Shown here: in pieces, positions 28,295 through 37,536 of the stretch
Layout: each line of letters opens with the position of its first letter
How positions within the stretch are numbered: position 1 is the stretch's first letter
Assembly (NCBI GenBank): GCA_903869185.1
Contig: CAIPYC010000092.1
Span: 1 to 64,000 of the forward strand
From: an uncultured cyanobacterium
GTDB lineage: Bacteria; Cyanobacteriota; Cyanobacteriia; Cyanobacteriales; Microcystaceae
Length of the DNA: 64,000 nucleotides
Direction: 5' to 3'
Made by a program: the position numbers and the translations under genes
The notes under the pieces: generated by a model
What the model was told of the DNA's origin: nothing
Seen by the model: the letters and a program-made list of their open reading frames with translations, nothing else
Database searches by the model: none

Positions 28295-29392
28295 TCAAGC
28301 AGTAGTCTGATTCAAAAGATAATCTTTAACTGCAGCTGCTGAGTCTAACTGCAAGATAACATCTATTGTGGACTGAGTCTGCTTGAAGCTCTGGCGACAA
28401 ATCTCTTCTTTGATTGCAGGTATCGCTTGTGGATTGACACTTAACTCGTCAACGAGCAATCCCAACAGAATCGGCACAGCTTTAGGTTCACTAGCTAATT
28501 GACCACATATACCAACTCTAATCCCGGCATTATGGGCAGCTTTAACTGTTTGTTGGATCATCCTGAGCACTGCAGGCTCAAAGGCATCTGAGAGGGCCGC
28601 CACTTGTGTATTGGTGCGATCGGCGGCCATGATGTATTGAGCCAGATCGTTAGTGCCAAGACTAAAAAAATCCACTTCTGGCGCCAACTGGTCTGCCATA
28701 ATTGCAGCCGAAGGGACTTCTATCATAATACCGATTGGGATTGCTTGATTGAACCCAATCCCCTGAGCTTTAAGTTCCGCCTGCACTTGCAAAACAAGCT
28801 GTTTGGCCGCTCTAATTTCTTGGACAGAAGAGATCATGGGAAACATCAGTTTAATCTTGTGCTTGAGGGAAGCGCGCAAAATTGCTTTCAATTGAGTTTT
28901 TAGAATATCTGGGCGAACCAAGCTCTGGCGAATACCGCGCACCCCTAAAAACGGATTATCTTCTGGTGGTAAGTTCAAGTAAGCAACTGGTTTATCGCCA
29001 CCGATATCTAGAGTGCGTATAGTTAAGGGATAATCTCCCATAATTACCGCAATTTCTTCAATTGTTTTTAGCTGTTCTTCTTCAGTAGGTGGAGTAGAGT
29101 TGGAGAGATAAAGCAATTCAGTCCGCAACAAACCCACTCCTTGGGCGCCACATTCAAGAGCATGCCGAGCATTTACACTGCCGCCAATATTCGCTAGTAT
29201 AGGTATGGTCTTTCCATCTAAGGTGATTGCTTCTGTAAGAATTGTCTTTGGTTGGGAGATCGAGTCTTTGGAGCGCAAATTTTGACATATTTCTTCACTT
29301 GGCTCGCTCCAGATTTCTCCAGTTGTGCCATCGATGGCCAACTCAGTATTATCTGCTATGGACAATAACTTCTGCCCTAAGCCCACTATCAT
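28295..29392 (-). CDS. Enzyme I C-terminal half of a split DhaM-HPr-EI protein
   Basis: A 365-residue frame equal to the PEP-binding and dimerisation part of PTS Enzyme I. It includes the end of the swivelling domain (I-V-G-L-G-Q), N-A-R-H-A-L-E-C-G-A-Q-G-V-G-L-L-R-T-E near 75-93, F-M-I-E-V-P-S-A-A-like I-M-I-E-V-P near 223 and the catalytic cysteine in V-G-I-C-G-Q near 300. It is in the same frame as the upstream 453-residue part and is separated from it only by one TAG (29405-29407) and four codons. Its ATG is an internal methionine without a ribosome site, so it probably was, or still is, read through from upstream. Confidence 0.85.
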   Translation of the reverse strand: MIVGLGQKLLSIADNTELAIDGTTGEIWSEPSEEICQNLRSKDSISQPKTILTEAITLDGKTIPILANIGGSVNARHALECGAQGVGLLRTELLYLSNSTPPTEEEQLKTIEEIAVIMGDYPLTIRTLDIGGDKPVAYLNLPPEDNPFLGVRGIRQSLVRPDILKTQLKAILRASLKHKIKLMFPMISSVQEIRAAKQLVLQVQAELKAQGIGFNQAIPIGIMIEVPSAAIMADQLAPEVDFFSLGTNDLAQYIMAADRTNTQVAALSDAFEPAVLRMIQQTVKAAHNAGIRVGICGQLASEPKAVPILLGLLVDELSVNPQAIPAIKEEICRQSFKQTQSTIDVILQLDSAAAVKDYLLNQTTA

Positions 29393-29404
29393 CGGTATAC
29401 CAAG

Positions 29405-30766
29405 CTAATTGGCCAATAAGGCACTATGAGCAGTTGCGCTTCCCTCTACAGTGCATATTCCCTTGATGTTCCCAGAGTTTAGCTGCGCCATTTCTGAGAC
29501 GCTCAAGTCAACGGCGATCAAAATTCCTGCTCTAGTCAAATTTAATGTAGGTGAATCAACTCCACTCAAAAGCCTTAGTACTCTTAATCCCACATCTTCT
29601 ACATCAGCAGCACGTGCTCGCAAATAGGAATCAGGCAGAGCTTGGTAGGAGGCTATCAATTCCTCGATTAATTTTTTCCAGGCTGCAGGAGCACTTAGAG
29701 CTTGCTCGAAAATGAAAGTACGCGATCGCTCGATTAATTCCAAATCTTTTAAATAGAGCAAATGAGCAGCAAAAACGCTATTTACTTCATAAGTACTGCT
29801 TCTAGAGAGATTTTCCAGTTGCTCTATGGCTTTTTGAATGGCTTGTTGCAGTTTTTGCCATTCCAACTGCTCATCAATCTGAATTTTTTCGTCTGCGATT
29901 TCCAAAGGGGCAGATTTATAGAAGAAAGCTGGTGCAATGGCAATTCCCGGAGAAGCCGGAATCCCTTCTAAAGCAGTCAGGAAAGAGGAATAAGGAGCAG
30001 AAGAGGAAGGGTTGTCTAATTGCTCTTGGATGAGCTTCTGTAAGTCTGCCAAGGCCTCTTCACCATCTTCTCCTTCTGCTGTGATTAACAGCTCATCTCC
30101 TTGTCTTACCCCTAATAGCATAACCTGATTGATACTTTTGGCACTACAAGGTTTACCTCTGGTGGTCAGATTTTGCAGTTTAATTTCTGATTGAAATCGA
30201 GCTGCTGTGGCAACCAAATTAGCTGCTGGACGGAGATGAAGACCGTTTGGATTAACGATTGTAATCCCTCTGGAATGAACTGTACTTTTAGGGATAGTAT
30301 CTTGATTATTAATTAGAGAATATTCTTTCTCTTCGATGCACCGTACATTTGCGTTCAGTTGGGAGATTTTGGCGCTCAAAGCGTCTCTGGTCGAGGCTAA
30401 AACTCTTTCGAGATTGGCATCAGATGCCGATTCGATCACAGCAACAATGGCACCCTCGACTAAAGGAGCTTCGCACAATCTCACGTTACTTCTAATGTTT
30501 TCAGGTAAGAACTCCAATGCCATTTCAGCATTCATCACAGCACTCCCCAAATCCATCAGCACTATTACGCCTGCCTCACTATGTACAGATTCGATCGCAG
30601 CTTTAATCCTCATAGCATCAGTACCGAGAGGATTTTCTGGGTCATCGATTCCTGCAGCCAGTGCGATTGGAACTAAAACCTGGGTCATTTGTCGAGCTAA
30701 TTCTTCAACACCTGATGCTAGTTTGGCACTGTGGGAAACAATAACAATTCCGACTTTATTTATCAA
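29405..30766 (-). CDS. dhaM: DhaM-HPr-Enzyme I N-terminal part, ending at an in-frame TAG
   Basis: A fused phosphotransferase component. Residues 1-130 are DhaM (His12 in V-I-V-S-H-S), 165-250 are HPr (His177 in N-G-L-H-L-R-P-A), and from ~265 is the N-terminal region of Enzyme I (G-I-P-A-S-P-G-I-A). The phospho-histidine of EI is intact in A-T-A-H-S-A-L-L-A-N (His447), then TAG interrupts where relatives continue into L-G-I-P. Joined to the next frame the protein would have 823 residues, the usual length of DhaM-HPr-EI fusions. Alone it lacks the PEP-binding domain and could not take phosphate from PEP. Confidence 0.87.
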   Translation of the reverse strand: MINKVGIVIVSHSAKLASGVEELARQMTQVLVPIALAAGIDDPENPLGTDAMRIKAAIESVHSEAGVIVLMDLGSAVMNAEMALEFLPENIRSNVRLCEAPLVEGAIVAVIESASDANLERVLASTRDALSAKISQLNANVRCIEEKEYSLINNQDTIPKSTVHSRGITIVNPNGLHLRPAANLVATAARFQSEIKLQNLTTRGKPCSAKSINQVMLLGVRQGDELLITAEGEDGEEALADLQKLIQEQLDNPSSSAPYSSFLTALEGIPASPGIAIAPAFFYKSAPLEIADEKIQIDEQLEWQKLQQAIQKAIEQLENLSRSSTYEVNSVFAAHLLYLKDLELIERSRTFIFEQALSAPAAWKKLIEELIASYQALPDSYLRARAADVEDVGLRVLRLLSGVDSPTLNLTRAGILIAVDLSVSEMAQLNSGNIKGICTVEGSATAHSALLAN

Positions 30767-30954
30767 TGTCTTTCGCCAAGCTCTCCAATCTAGTAATTTT
30801 TACTGTGTTAAATATAAGAATACACCATTTAATAAAACTATAGGTCCATTGATCGTAAAAGTCTGTAGGGAAATCACGCCTAGGATAGCTATAACAAGAT
30901 TTGTTACCTTAATAATTAAGATAAAGCAGAGCATATGAGGAGAAAGTGGAATAA

Positions 30955-31869
30955 ATGGGTTCAACTAACTATAAGGACTACTATGTTGTACTGCAGGTTG
31001 ATAAAAAAGCCACTGAAGATGAAATCAAGAAATCTTATAGAAAATTAGCCAGAAAGTATCATCCTGATGTGAACCCAAACAATAAAAAGGCTGAAGAAAA
31101 TTTTAAAGAAATCACTGAGGCCTATGAGGTTCTCTCAGATCCTGAAAAGCGTCAAAAATACGATCAATTCGGGCAATATTGGAAACAATCTACTCAACAG
31201 CAGACCCCATGGCAGGGAGGAGCTGGAGTTCCTTTCGATTTTGGCCGCTACAATGATTTCCAGGATTTTATTAACGAGCTGCTAGGAAGAGGTTCAGCAA
31301 GTAGCGGTGGTTATTATAGTTCACCGAGTTGGGGTGGCAGTAGTGAAGCTGAAATTAAATTGACCTTTGCAGAGGGATTAAGAGGTGTACAGAAAAGATT
31401 TCAGATTAATGGAGAAACTATAGATGTGCCTATTCCCTCAGGAGTCAAAACAGGGATCAAGGTCAGAGTCAGAGGCAAGGGCTCTTACGATCCACTTACC
31501 CAGCAAAGAAAAGATCTTTTACTCAAGATCCATCTCGAGTCTCATCCTTTTTTCCAGTTTGATGGCGACAATTTAGTCTGCGATGTGCCCATCACGCCAG
31601 ATGAAGCTGCCCTGGGAACTTCCTTGGATGTTCCGACCGTAGATGGAGTGGTGACAATGAGAGTTCCAGCTGGAGTCAAATCTGGACAATCTTTTCGACT
31701 TAAGGGCAAAGGCTGGACCAACACCAAGGGAACCAGGGGAGATCAAATGGTGAAAATTGTTGTTTCTACTCCACCTAATTTGAGTCCACAGGAAAAAGAA
31801 TATTATGAAAAACTTAGGGATATTAGAACCTATGACCCTAGAGAAGGTCTAAAAAAAATTAAAGTCTAG
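30955..31869 (+). CDS. DnaJ-class co-chaperone (CbpA-like)
   Basis: A type II J-protein without zinc fingers, stimulating DnaK. The J domain is at residues ~7-72 with H-P-D at 36-38; a G/F/S-rich linker follows (to ~130) and then two C-terminal substrate-binding domains (P-S-G-V-K-T-G and [11 protein letters not shown]). The 304 residues fit CbpA-like proteins of cyanobacteria. GAGGAG lies about 13 nt upstream. Its last 4 nt overlap the convergent bciB. Confidence 0.93.
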   Translation: MGSTNYKDYYVVLQVDKKATEDEIKKSYRKLARKYHPDVNPNNKKAEENFKEITEAYEVLSDPEKRQKYDQFGQYWKQSTQQQTPWQGGAGVPFDFGRYNDFQDFINELLGRGSASSGGYYSSPSWGGSSEAEIKLTFAEGLRGVQKRFQINGETIDVPIPSGVKTGIKVRVRGKGSYDPLTQQRKDLLLKIHLESHPFFQFDGDNLVCDVPITPDEAALGTSLDVPTVDGVVTMRVPAGVKSGQSFRLKGKGWTNTKGTRGDQMVKIVVSTPPNLSPQEKEYYEKLRDIRTYDPREGLKKIKV

Positions 31870-33092
31870 GGATCAGGTAGCTGATATTGCTCCACAATCT
31901 TTTGAGCAAACGATGGAACATGCTCCTTAAGCTTATCCTTATGGTTTCGTTTGACGTAGAGATAATTGCGGGTAAAGTGAGAGTCTATAGAGAAGCGGGC
32001 ATATTCTAAGCCTTTAGGTCCAATACGTTCGATGACTAGACCCATGATTTGGGCGGCCCACATTGGAAGAGTCACCCCTTTATCGTAAGCTGGAATACTT
32101 TGCTGGACAGCGGCTTTGCGATCCCCTTTACTCTCAACTGACTGAATATCCAATTCATCCTTGATTAAATCCAGCATTTTTGCACCAGTATCATTGCGTA
32201 CTACGATCCATTGCCAACCAAACGGAGCTCCCATATAGCCAACTACAAGATCGGCCAAGCCATTTACATAGTCAAAACAACTCAGGCATGAAGGCGCAAA
32301 AATATCCTTGAGTTGATTGGTCTTGAGTCCAAAAAAAGGAACTTTCTCAATAGAGCCATCTTCATGCTTGAAATGTACTCTAAAATCCTGCATGAACTCA
32401 TAGTGAACAACCGTAGAAGGTGAAGCGCTAGTGGTTTCCAAAAACTTCTGTAAACCAGCTCGGGTTACATTATCAACACAGGGAGTTCCCAGAACGTAGA
32501 GGCGCTCTAGTCCAAGTCGATCTTCTATAGCTCTTAAGGCTTGGATTTGACAACCAACTCCAATAACCAAGAGACGCTTGAGTCCTGATTTTTCTATTTC
32601 CTCTAGGATAGATAGATTGGGAGAAAGGGTAGGTTTGTTGACCCTTGCGGCAATGATCTCCTCAGGAGTTCTGGCGATGATTGGCAAAGGGGTAAAGCGA
32701 TCTTCTTTTGTGTTTTGTACACAGACTACACCTTCTACCAAACCCAGGGTGAGCATTTTGCACGCCAAAGTTGTCACAATTCCGGTCCATTGGGCACCTT
32801 CGACAGGTATTCGTTTTTTGGCTGAAAGCATCTTTTGGTGGACACCAAAATACAATTCATTCTCATTGTCGAGATCGCGACTGCGCTGATGGGTGTTCTC
32901 TTCGAGATGCTCAATCTGTTGATGGAGAAAAGCACAGGCATCTTTGACATAGTGAATGTACTTAGTATCACAAAGTCCGCAATCGCTACATAATTCTTTG
33001 GCTGGTCTGCGAGTGGTACCTTTGGCTAGTCCCTTGGACTTATGGTGTGGATTAACTGTAGACATCTTCGCTAATAATTCCTGGTTTTCCAA
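31866..33092 (-). CDS. bciB: Divinyl (proto)chlorophyllide 8-vinyl reductase, FrhB type
   Basis: A ferredoxin-dependent flavin/iron-sulfur enzyme of the F420 hydrogenase beta family that reduces the C8 vinyl group in chlorophyll synthesis. The 408 residues show an N-terminal cysteine cluster C-S-D-C-G-L-C (35-41), L-G-T-P-C-V-D-N near 203 and C-L-S-C-F-D-Y-V-N near 273, with [10 protein letters not shown] following. The close relative 7-hydroxymethyl-chlorophyll a reductase is the alternative, but cyanobacterial members are the divinyl reductases. ATG at 33065 (MSTVNPHHK) is a possible alternative start. Confidence 0.88.
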   Translation of the reverse strand: MENQELLAKMSTVNPHHKSKGLAKGTTRRPAKELCSDCGLCDTKYIHYVKDACAFLHQQIEHLEENTHQRSRDLDNENELYFGVHQKMLSAKKRIPVEGAQWTGIVTTLACKMLTLGLVEGVVCVQNTKEDRFTPLPIIARTPEEIIAARVNKPTLSPNLSILEEIEKSGLKRLLVIGVGCQIQALRAIEDRLGLERLYVLGTPCVDNVTRAGLQKFLETTSASPSTVVHYEFMQDFRVHFKHEDGSIEKVPFFGLKTNQLKDIFAPSCLSCFDYVNGLADLVVGYMGAPFGWQWIVVRNDTGAKMLDLIKDELDIQSVESKGDRKAAVQQSIPAYDKGVTLPMWAAQIMGLVIERIGPKGLEYARFSIDSHFTRNYLYVKRNHKDKLKEHVPSFAQKIVEQYQLPDP

Positions 33093-33130
33093 GATTGTTT
33101 CTTACTCAAATGATAGACTCGTCTATATCC

Positions 33131-33161
33131 AAAAAACAAAGCTTCTGGAAAATCGAGAAGC
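33131..33161 (-). terminator. Intrinsic terminator after the hpsJ-like gene
   Basis: On the minus strand GCTTCT and AGAAGC (33161-33156 and 33146-33141) pair around a 9-nt loop, and T-rich sequence including six T follows. It is in the gap between the hpsJ-like gene and bciB. Confidence 0.65.
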
Positions 33162-33192
33162 CTTGGATTTGTTTGAATTATAGGAAAAAAAC

Positions 33193-33996
33193 CTACCTAC
33201 TACGCATTGAGGCTTTGGGAGGAACCAATCCCTTCCTGTTGATCCAACCGAGCGCTCCTACTGTTCCATAGCCTATAGCCAACATAAGGCTGCTTAGACC
33301 AGTTCTGAGACCTTGTTTGACGGATTCGGTCTTGGCTTTGTCTTCGGCATCCTGTTTTTGGGATTGTAGACGACCCTGCAACTCTATTTTCATAGAGTCA
33401 ACTTTATCTTTAAGTTTTTGAGGGTCTATGGATACATCATCTAGCTCCTGCAGTTGATCTTTTTGCTGCTTGAGTTGCTCTATCTGAGTGGCCGAGAGTC
33501 GTCTACCCTGGTATTGTCCTTTTTCAATAATACTAGAACGCTGTTGAATTTCCTTTTTCAATAATTGGGGGTTTTGAGCCAGAGTATTGAGATTAGCCAG
33601 AAAAGACTGAATTTGTCCTTTTCCTTGTTCTGAACCCTTCTCAATTTGATTGAGGACACTAGTCTGCACCTTGCCTAAATTGCTTAAATGCAGGGGGATG
33701 ATCGACAGAAATACTACTCCTAAGATGATTGATAAAATATAAACCGGCAATCTGAGATCAAATTCTTTTTTTGATGGTCTCTCAATAGTGTTGTCTATCC
33801 AATAGGCGATCAATATGGTAGCTATACCAAGCATAGGAACTATACCTCTATCTACTATATTTGTAGCAAAGGACAGCTGCCATTGGGGATTGCTCCACTG
33901 AGGCGGAATCAGTATGGTTGCAAAATCCAATAGTGATGAGAGTATGAATATCACTCCTATAAGTTTTAGAGAAAGTGAAACGAAAGAACCATTCAT
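33193..33996 (-). CDS. HpsJ-like membrane protein
   Basis: A 267-residue membrane protein. Hydrophobic segments lie near residues 8-30, 48-66, 84-105 and 233-250. Between the third and fourth is a long Q/K/E-rich coiled-coil-like part (about 115-225). This layout, with S-L-L-D-F-A-T near 21, resembles the HpsJ family, whose founding member takes part in hormogonium polysaccharide secretion; homologues occur in non-filamentous cyanobacteria where the role is unclear. Monocistronic, with its own terminator. Confidence 0.75.
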   Translation of the reverse strand: MNGSFVSLSLKLIGVIFILSSLLDFATILIPPQWSNPQWQLSFATNIVDRGIVPMLGIATILIAYWIDNTIERPSKKEFDLRLPVYILSIILGVVFLSIIPLHLSNLGKVQTSVLNQIEKGSEQGKGQIQSFLANLNTLAQNPQLLKKEIQQRSSIIEKGQYQGRRLSATQIEQLKQQKDQLQELDDVSIDPQKLKDKVDSMKIELQGRLQSQKQDAEDKAKTESVKQGLRTGLSSLMLAIGYGTVGALGWINRKGLVPPKASMRSR

Positions 33997-34093
33997 AGGG
34001 TGTCTATAGAAAATTGTTGCTTAATACAGTCTGTACAATTTTATCCTACTTGATGGCAATCTCACAGATTACATTCTTTCAATTCGAAACTGT

Positions 34094-35326
34094 TTAAGCG
34101 ATATTATCAACCAGATAAGATATCCAACCAGTGTTGGGAGAACCCAATCCATTGGTAAGGTCGTAACCTGTTTGAGCTTTATATGAAGCATCTAGTCCGG
34201 ATGTTATGTCATGGTAATTGTTAGTGTAGTAGGTGGCACTGCCGGCAGCACTATAAGCAAAACTACTGGTTAGACTATTAGTAGTAAGAGAGGGTTTCTT
34301 TAGGGCAATTCTTTTTTGATTAGCTATGGCAACCGCACCAGCTATAGCGGGAGTCCCTAAACTTGTTCCGCCGACTATACCCCAACCACTCCAACCACTT
34401 TGGGAGTCGTAAATATTAACTCCAGTACTGGGATTGGCAACGAAAGAGAGATCTGGGGTTGCTCTATAATTTTTTACTGAGAATGAGCCAGCAGGTAATT
34501 GATTTTGATAGCCGGGTATTAATTCATACGCGCTTAGTCCCCCGCCGCCTCCAGACTGTCCGCTAGTACCACTCCAAGCAGTTTCACTACCATAACTATA
34601 GGTGGTTCCGTTAGTCTTGATGGTTATAGTCGTTCCACCAACCGAGAGTACCCAAGGAGAAGCTGAAGGGTATTGTACAATTCCTGCTTTATCACCTGAG
34701 GCGGCAATAAAAGTGACACCATTTACTTTGAAATGAGAATCATAGCTGGTTTCAGCAAGAAATTCAGGTCCTCCCCAACTCATCGAGACAACATTTGCTG
34801 GAGTTGGGTTGGAAGGGGCAGTATTTAATGAGTTAGCCTTGCCAACTGACCAATCAACTGCGGCCATAAGATTGTCATAAGAATTATCTTTAGCCTCAAC
34901 TAGCAATATATTAGCCTTGGGTGCTATAGCATGAGCCCATTCAACATCAAGTGATGCTTCAACATCCCAACCCCCAGTGGATGCAGCAACCCCTTGGGGA
35001 CCGACTACAGTTATAGTAGGGCCGGCAGCACTACCAAACTGCGGAAGACTGTACTGCTTGCTAAATGTATTGGCATCGGAAACAATAGAGGGATCATGGA
35101 AAGCTCCAATGATAGCTATAGTCTGTCCTGCACCGTCGGATCCTGCGCTAAAAGATGGAAAACCATAGGCACTAACAATCTGTTGAGGTGAAAAGCCATT
35201 TGAAAGCGGAGAAGGTGACCCTTGAGGATTTGCTCTATTAGGCGAAAGGACAATGTTGGGGGTGGCAGAGAAGCCATAAGTAATCAGGTGATAAAATTCA
35301 CTAGCAGTTACGACGATTGAAGACAT
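34094..35326 (-). CDS. Sedolisin-like (S53) serine-carboxyl peptidase
   Basis: An endopeptidase of the sedolisin family. Around residue 125 W-D-V-E-A-S-L-D holds the catalytic Glu and Asp four residues apart; A-A-S-G-D-K holds the oxyanion Asp and G-G-T-S-L-G-T-P the nucleophile Ser. The C-terminus (H-D-I-T-S-G, then T-G-Y-D-L-T-N-G-L-G-S-P) is the usual calcium site. It has 410 residues from the ATG at 35326, chosen because AGGAGG lies 9 nt upstream. There is no ~190-residue inhibitory propeptide and no signal peptide. Substrate and location are unknown; an inverted repeat lies in its upstream region. Confidence 0.85.
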   Translation of the reverse strand: MSSIVVTASEFYHLITYGFSATPNIVLSPNRANPQGSPSPLSNGFSPQQIVSAYGFPSFSAGSDGAGQTIAIIGAFHDPSIVSDANTFSKQYSLPQFGSAAGPTITVVGPQGVAASTGGWDVEASLDVEWAHAIAPKANILLVEAKDNSYDNLMAAVDWSVGKANSLNTAPSNPTPANVVSMSWGGPEFLAETSYDSHFKVNGVTFIAASGDKAGIVQYPSASPWVLSVGGTTITIKTNGTTYSYGSETAWSGTSGQSGGGGGLSAYELIPGYQNQLPAGSFSVKNYRATPDLSFVANPSTGVNIYDSQSGWSGWGIVGGTSLGTPAIAGAVAIANQKRIALKKPSLTTNSLTSSFAYSAAGSATYYTNNYHDITSGLDASYKAQTGYDLTNGLGSPNTGWISYLVDNIA

Positions 35327-35439
35327 ATAAAACAACCTCCTAGGTTGCAAAAGAATGTAATGAATTTAAATATTTTAGTTGTATACAAATGTCAATTTCT
35401 TGACTAATTATGTCTAATAGCAGCACCATCTTTATATCA

Positions 35440-35475
35440 AGATATCACCTGGAGTGAATATATGTAGTGATATCT
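35440..35475. repeat. Inverted repeat upstream of the S53 gene
   Basis: AGATATCAC (35440-35448) and GTGATATCT (35467-35475) are perfect inverted halves with an 18-nt spacer. There is no T-run on either side, so a terminator is unlikely. Its position about 115-150 nt upstream of the peptidase start suits a regulator binding site, or a stem in the transcript from the upstream CAX gene. Confidence 0.5.
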
Positions 35476-35504
35476 ATCACAAGTATCAGGAAAAGCCGAT
35501 TTAA

Positions 35505-36569
35505 TCAGGCCGGATGATAGAAAAAACCAAGGGCAAAGATGATGTAGGTTGCCAGTAATAAGGTTCCATCAAGCCAGTTAGATTGCCCACTAAAGCTGAT
35601 CAAATTGCAGACAGCCAAAGATATACCAAGCGAGACAACCTGGAAGGAATTAAAATGCAAATCCATATTTTCCTGTCCAATCAATTGACCCAGTAGAACT
35701 AAAAAAGGAGCAACAAATAACGATACCAGCAGACTGTCTCCCATGGCGGTGGCAACAGTAAGATCCATATTATTCTTGAGAGAAAGACGGATTACGGTTA
35801 CTATACCAGCCATATCAGAGATCAAGGGCAGTAATATCACACCGGTAAAAAGAGGAGTAAGTCCATAGCCCTGGGTCACACCTTCGACCTGGCTGATAAA
35901 TAGATTGGATTCGTAGGAAACCAATAGGGTACAAATCAAAAGAACGCTTATCCATAATGAGAGATTGATCTCCTCTTGATCTTCCTCTTTGTTGGCCAAA
36001 CCAACTTCATAGAGAAAACTATGGGTCTTGAGAGAAAACAAAAGTGTCAATCCATAGACAATCAAAAGTATCACAGCAACCAATATGGACAGATTGGTAA
36101 TAACCGAAGGATCAACCACCTTGGAAGTATCTATCAACAGGGTTGGCAAGGCAACTGCCAAAACAGCCAAAGTCATTGAGGAACCATTGACTCTGGCCAG
36201 AATTGATTGGAAATTTTGTTGTTTATGAACAATCCCTCCTGCCAACATGCCCAATCCCATATAGAGCAAAAGATCACAGAGAATACTCCCTGTGATGCTG
36301 GCTTTTACTAGATCTATTAATCCTTCTCTCAGGGCAATTAGGGAAATAATCAATAAAGTAGCATTGCCAAAAACGGCATTGATCAAACCACCAACAGAAG
36401 GACCGGTGACTACTGCGATTTTTTCGATTGCTGTACTTAACCAGAGAGAAAGGGGAATGATAGCCAAGGCTGAGGTAATAAATATCAGCTCAGAACTCCA
36501 GTTGCCAATCTTGGCTATAACAGAAAGAGGAACGAACAACAACAAACCCAGGGAAAACAAATTATACAT
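35505..36569 (-). CDS. Divergent CAX-type cation exchanger
   Basis: A 354-residue membrane protein with about 11 helices and the two-repeat layout of Ca2+/H+ exchangers. Repeat one reads G-G-L-I-N-A-V-F-G-N-A-T-L-L-I-I and repeat two L-L-P-L-I-S-D-M-A-G-I-V-T-V. In standard CAX proteins these are G-N-A-x-E-L-I and G-N-A-A-E-H, so both signature glutamates are replaced (Leu and Gly). Aspartates appear nearby instead (G-S-I-L-C-D-L-L and A-M-G-D-S-L-L). The ion may therefore differ, or transport may be lost. It starts 17 nt after mtnP on the same strand. Confidence 0.8.
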   Translation of the reverse strand: MYNLFSLGLLLFVPLSVIAKIGNWSSELIFITSALAIIPLSLWLSTAIEKIAVVTGPSVGGLINAVFGNATLLIISLIALREGLIDLVKASITGSILCDLLLYMGLGMLAGGIVHKQQNFQSILARVNGSSMTLAVLAVALPTLLIDTSKVVDPSVITNLSILVAVILLIVYGLTLLFSLKTHSFLYEVGLANKEEDQEEINLSLWISVLLICTLLVSYESNLFISQVEGVTQGYGLTPLFTGVILLPLISDMAGIVTVIRLSLKNNMDLTVATAMGDSLLVSLFVAPFLVLLGQLIGQENMDLHFNSFQVVSLGISLAVCNLISFSGQSNWLDGTLLLATYIIFALGFFYHPA

Positions 36570-36586
36570 ATCTCTATATGTATTTT

Positions 36587-37459
36587 TTAAATGTATTTCT
36601 TTAATAGTAAAGCCAGGCGATCCTTGATATGTTGAGGCACCCTTTCAAGATTAGTTAGAATTGCGTACTTTAAAGCCGAATGGGCTATCGAAGATGGAGG
36701 ATTCTTGGCTATACGCTTTACCGCTTCGAGAATCACTTTTTGGGAATTTTCAGCATTGCGATTAAGATTGGCGATCACCATATCTACTGTCACATGATCG
36801 TGATCTTGGTGCCAACAATCGTAATCAGTAACCATTGCCAGGGTAGCATAGGCGATTTCTGCCTCTCTGGCCAATTTAGCCTCTGTTAGGTTCGTCATTC
36901 CTATTACCGAAGCTCCCCAGCTACGATAAAGATTAGATTCAGCTTCTGTGGAAAAGGCAGGCCCTTCCATGCAAATATAGGTGCCACCCCTGTGCAGAGA
37001 AATCCCCGTCAGATCCAAGCTCTCTAGGGCATCGGACAGGATAGTTGCTAAATTAGGGCAAATAGGATCTCCAAAGGCTATATGAGCCACTAGACCATCG
37101 CCGAAGAATGTCGAATTGCGACCTTTGGTGCGATCTACGAACTGGTCAGGGACAACCATGTCCAGCGGTTTGATCTCTTCTCGAAGAGAACCTACAGCAG
37201 AAGCCGAAATTATATATTCAACACCCAATTGTTTAAGGGCGTAGATATTGGCGCGAAATGGCAGCTCAGAAGGAGACAGATGGTGATTTCGACCATGTCG
37301 TGGCAAAAAGGCAACCGTTGTTTCTGCCAGATCGCCTAGTACTAGTACATCAGAAGGATTCCCGAATGGTGTCTCTATGGTGATTTCCTTGATATTCTTA
37401 AGGTCACTCATCTTATAGAGCCCACTACCACCGATGATCCCGATTTGAGCCTGTGTCAT
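36587..37459 (-). CDS. mtnP: S-methyl-5'-thioadenosine phosphorylase
   Basis: Phosphorolysis of methylthioadenosine to adenine and methylthioribose-1-phosphate in methionine salvage. From the ATG at 37459 the protein has 290 residues with G-I-I-G-G-S-G-L-Y near the start, F-L-P-R-H-G-R-N-H phosphate site, [14 protein letters not shown] near 188, [14 protein letters not shown] and V-T-D-Y-D-C-W-H near 220. AGGAG lies 9 nt before this ATG, which decides against the start at 37483. It leads a pair with the CAX gene. Confidence 0.93.
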   Translation of the reverse strand: MTQAQIGIIGGSGLYKMSDLKNIKEITIETPFGNPSDVLVLGDLAETTVAFLPRHGRNHHLSPSELPFRANIYALKQLGVEYIISASAVGSLREEIKPLDMVVPDQFVDRTKGRNSTFFGDGLVAHIAFGDPICPNLATILSDALESLDLTGISLHRGGTYICMEGPAFSTEAESNLYRSWGASVIGMTNLTEAKLAREAEIAYATLAMVTDYDCWHQDHDHVTVDMVIANLNRNAENSQKVILEAVKRIAKNPPSSIAHSALKYAILTNLERVPQHIKDRLALLLKKYI

Positions 37460-37536
37460 TTTTATAATCTCCTGATTCTTCATATCTAGGAATTATAAGA
37501 TCAACAAATCCGGTTCTCTCAGAAATATTGTTTTGA

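Noticed and set aside
30800-30934. 44-codon hydrophobic reading frame on the minus strand between dhaM and dnaJ
   Set aside because: It looks like a single-helix membrane peptide but lacks a ribosome site and matches no small photosynthesis subunit I know; chance is the simpler explanation.
30336-30938. 200-codon plus-strand frame opposite dhaM
   Set aside because: It mirrors the coding frame of DhaM and ends in non-coding sequence; composition fits an antisense shadow.
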